From Hyaloscypha bicolor E (taxonomy: Eukaryota; Ascomycota; Leotiomycetes; Helotiales; Hyaloscyphaceae): DNA of 64,000 nucleotides. The DNA lies in NCBI RefSeq assembly GCF_002865645.1, contig NW_020194530.1, forward strand, positions 196,846-260,845, written 5' to 3'. Numbering within the stretch: the stretch's first letter is position 1; every line of letters begins with the position of its first letter. The notes beneath the pieces were generated by a model. It was not told the origin of the DNA and did not search any database. It was given only the letters and a program-made list of their open reading frames with translations. Position numbers and translations under genes: made by a program. This document shows positions 61,651 to 64,000 of this stretch, in pieces.

Positions 61651-64000
61651 ATAATAAGTATATATTTATAAATAAATATTTTAAAACAGATATAGTACTA
61701 GAAAAGGAAACAGTTATAGAATATTATAAGTAAAATAGTATTTAGGAAATCGAGAAAGCTACTAGTATTATTATATATATTTTAGAATTACTAAAATTAG
61801 AAAAAGCAAAATATATTTCCTTTATAAAGAACTAGAAGAAAGCGTCTAATAATAGGAGCTTTTCTTAACTAGAAATAAAGCTTATTATTTTTAATTCTTT
61901 ATATATCTTTTTTTTTCTAACTATTATTTATAATCTTTAAAGAATATTATTATTAGATTATTATTCTAGAAATCGAATAAGCTTTACTATTACTTATTTC
62001 TTATTATTATCTAATTATTACTACTAGATAGTATTCTAATATAAGATTTTATTACTAGATCTTGGGAATTAAATATAAAGAATTTCTTTTAATATAAAAA
62101 TAAATAAAAAGTTAAGAAATTATTTTATAGACTTTTAATTCCGAATTATAATAATAAATAATAACTATATATAGAATTAAGAAAAAAAAGAAGAAAAAAA
62201 GAAGTCTTTTATATACTTCTTACTAAACTAGAAATCTTTTAGAAGCTCTATTTGCCTTTTTAACTAGTTATTCTCGCGGCTTATACTAGTCTAAAGCTTA
62301 ATTATAATATCTATAAATCTCGATTTTAATTTAAATTACTATTATAAGTTTACTTATAATATCTAAATAAATTTCTTAATTAGAAGTTATATATAGACTA
62401 AATAGCCAAACTAGAAGTCTTATAAAAGAAAAGAAATCTTATTAAATCTAATAATTATTTCTAAAAATACTTAATAATATATAATTCTGGAAATCTCTTA
62501 GATATTAAATAAACTAGATTTACTTATTTAAAGCTTATCTCGTATTAGAAAACCCACTTTTTCTTTAATATAATTATAGCTATACTTAAGATATATATTA
62601 AGGCTTAGTTAGTATATTATATATTTCTACTTTTATATAAAGAGAACTTCTCTTATATAGAACCCTTTCTTAGACTATAATACTATTTTATTATAGAGAA
62701 CTAATTTTTTTTATTAAAAAAGCTAGTATAATTTACTAATTCTTATTATTAATTCATTTCTTATTATTAAATATTATCTAAATAGTTCCTATATCCTTAA
62801 TACTAATTCAGAATACCTAATCTTTCTATATTCTATATTAATTTTAATATTAATTATTCTAAACTTAATAATAGTACTATAAATTCTATTTATATTATCT
62901 TATAATTCTTTTTTTTATAAACCTTAATACTTTTAATATTACTTTTATAGATATAGATATTACCTTAAAGTCCTAACTAACTAAATAGTTTTATATTATA
63001 TAAAGTTAATTTTAGTAAATACTAAATAAATATAATTAGCTTTTAGAAGAGATATAAATTAGTTTCAGAAAAAGTAATACCTTATTTTAAGTTATTTCTT
63101 AATTCTATTATTCTAACTTTTCTTTTATTAATACTTATTTTATACTTTCTAAATACTTTTAGTATACTTATATATTTTATCTTTTATATATTTCTTATAT
63201 TATTTCCCTTCTTTTATACTATTTTTTGAATTAATAGAAATATCTCTAAATAAATAAGAAATCGGAACATATTTATATTATAAAATTTTCGTTATTTTTT
63301 TTAATATTCTAATATTTTAGATATTATTACTATATTTATATTTCTATTATATTACTTTCTTATTTCTCTATTATTATTATTTAGTTTAACCTGCTTTAAT
63401 TATTTCCTGAATTATATTTCCTTAGATATATATATTTATATTCTTTTCTATAATAAAAGTCTAATTCTATATTTTACCTTTTATAATTATTCCTAATTTA
63501 TAATTATATTACCTTAAATATATCTAATTATTATACTTATTTTCCCTATTATATATACTACTATTTTAGCTTTATTTTCTTACTAAGAAGAAAGAAAACT
63601 CGAATATATATAATACTTTTATATAATTCAAGTCTATTTTAATTTACTCTTTATTTTAGAAAGTATTTAAAAGAAATTCTCGTAATTTCGAGAATCTTTA
63701 ATTCTATAACCTATAATTATTATACTAATAATACCTTTATAACTTTTTAAGAATAATAAAATGGTTAAAGAATAAATTCCTTAAACTAGTAAAATATAAT
63801 AGCTAGTTCTTATAAGCTGCAGTATTATTAAAAGCCTATAAATTAATAGTATTAAAGTTTAGAATATTAAAAGAGCTTAGGTAATTATAAAAAGCCTGCT
63901 AATATTAGAAAAAATAACTATAATTACTGAATTTATTACGAATATTATAGATAAGCTAAGTAATATATATAATAAGCTCTTAAAATAGAAAACCTTTATT
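61651..64000. other. Unassigned RIP sequence at window end
   Basis: AT-rich, CA/TG-poor. The first part may be the tail of the gypsy polyprotein and its 3' LTR. A plus-strand stretch after 63750 is weakly protein-like (IIKSLQINSIKVQNIKRAQ) without a recognised motif. No gene is supported. Confidence 0.5.

Larger units (their letters stand above)
39526..64000. repeat. RIP-degraded AT-rich block 2
   Basis: Same CA/TG depletion as block 1. It consists of nested retrotransposons listed separately. At 39526-42647 the sequence is unassigned, except for a short tandem repeat and a weakly protein-like plus-strand stretch. After about 61650, to the window end, it is degraded sequence without a recognised domain. 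No gene is expected to be functional here. Confidence 0.85.

Overview
The window looks like a filamentous ascomycete (Pezizomycotina) nuclear chromosome with a bipartite layout. Long AT-rich blocks full of dead retrotransposons surround two short blocks of ordinary composition that carry the genes. The AT-rich blocks have almost no CA or TG dinucleotides, while CC, CT and CG survive. That is the footprint expected of repeat-induced point mutation (RIP). The genes have short fungal introns. No rRNA, tRNA or CRISPR array was recognised. The species cannot be named from the sequence.

Layout. 1-460 is AT-rich but still contains CA/TG, so it is not RIP-like. 461-11150 holds a minus-strand Ty3/gypsy relic (reverse transcriptase about 4030-3600, integrase about 2310-1800) and a plus-strand Ty1/copia relic (about 7900-9100). 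11155-13735 is gene island 1: a secreted cysteine-containing protein gene (11784-12470) and a frameshifted psq-type HTH gene (13074-13596). 13741-32164 is one gypsy retrotransposon with 127-bp LTRs and a 5-bp target duplication. It contains a copia element (16397-25919), which contains a 3-kb inverted-repeat DNA transposon (21028-24041) whose protein looks integrase-like. 32165-39525 is gene island 2: decayed coding relics, an intact two-exon VIT/von Willebrand A gene (35095-38572) and a 17-bp minisatellite. 39526-64000 is a second RIP block. It has two head-to-tail copies of another gypsy family (starting at 42648 and 53442). The first copy is split by a second copy of the same copia family (44221-50632). 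A 16-bp tandem array (59950-60229) and a gypsy integrase relic follow.

How it fits together. Target duplications let the history be read from the sequence. Islands 1 and 2 were one island of roughly 10 kb until a gypsy element landed between them, apparently inside a minus-strand coding sequence. Copia then entered the gypsy integrase, and the DNA transposon entered the copia gag. RIP degraded the repeats and leaked into the edges of the islands, where pseudogenes carry many TGA/TAG/TAA stops. The only intact protein-coding genes I can support are the secreted protein and the VIT/VWA protein. The former sits in the kind of AT-rich setting where fungal effector genes are often found.
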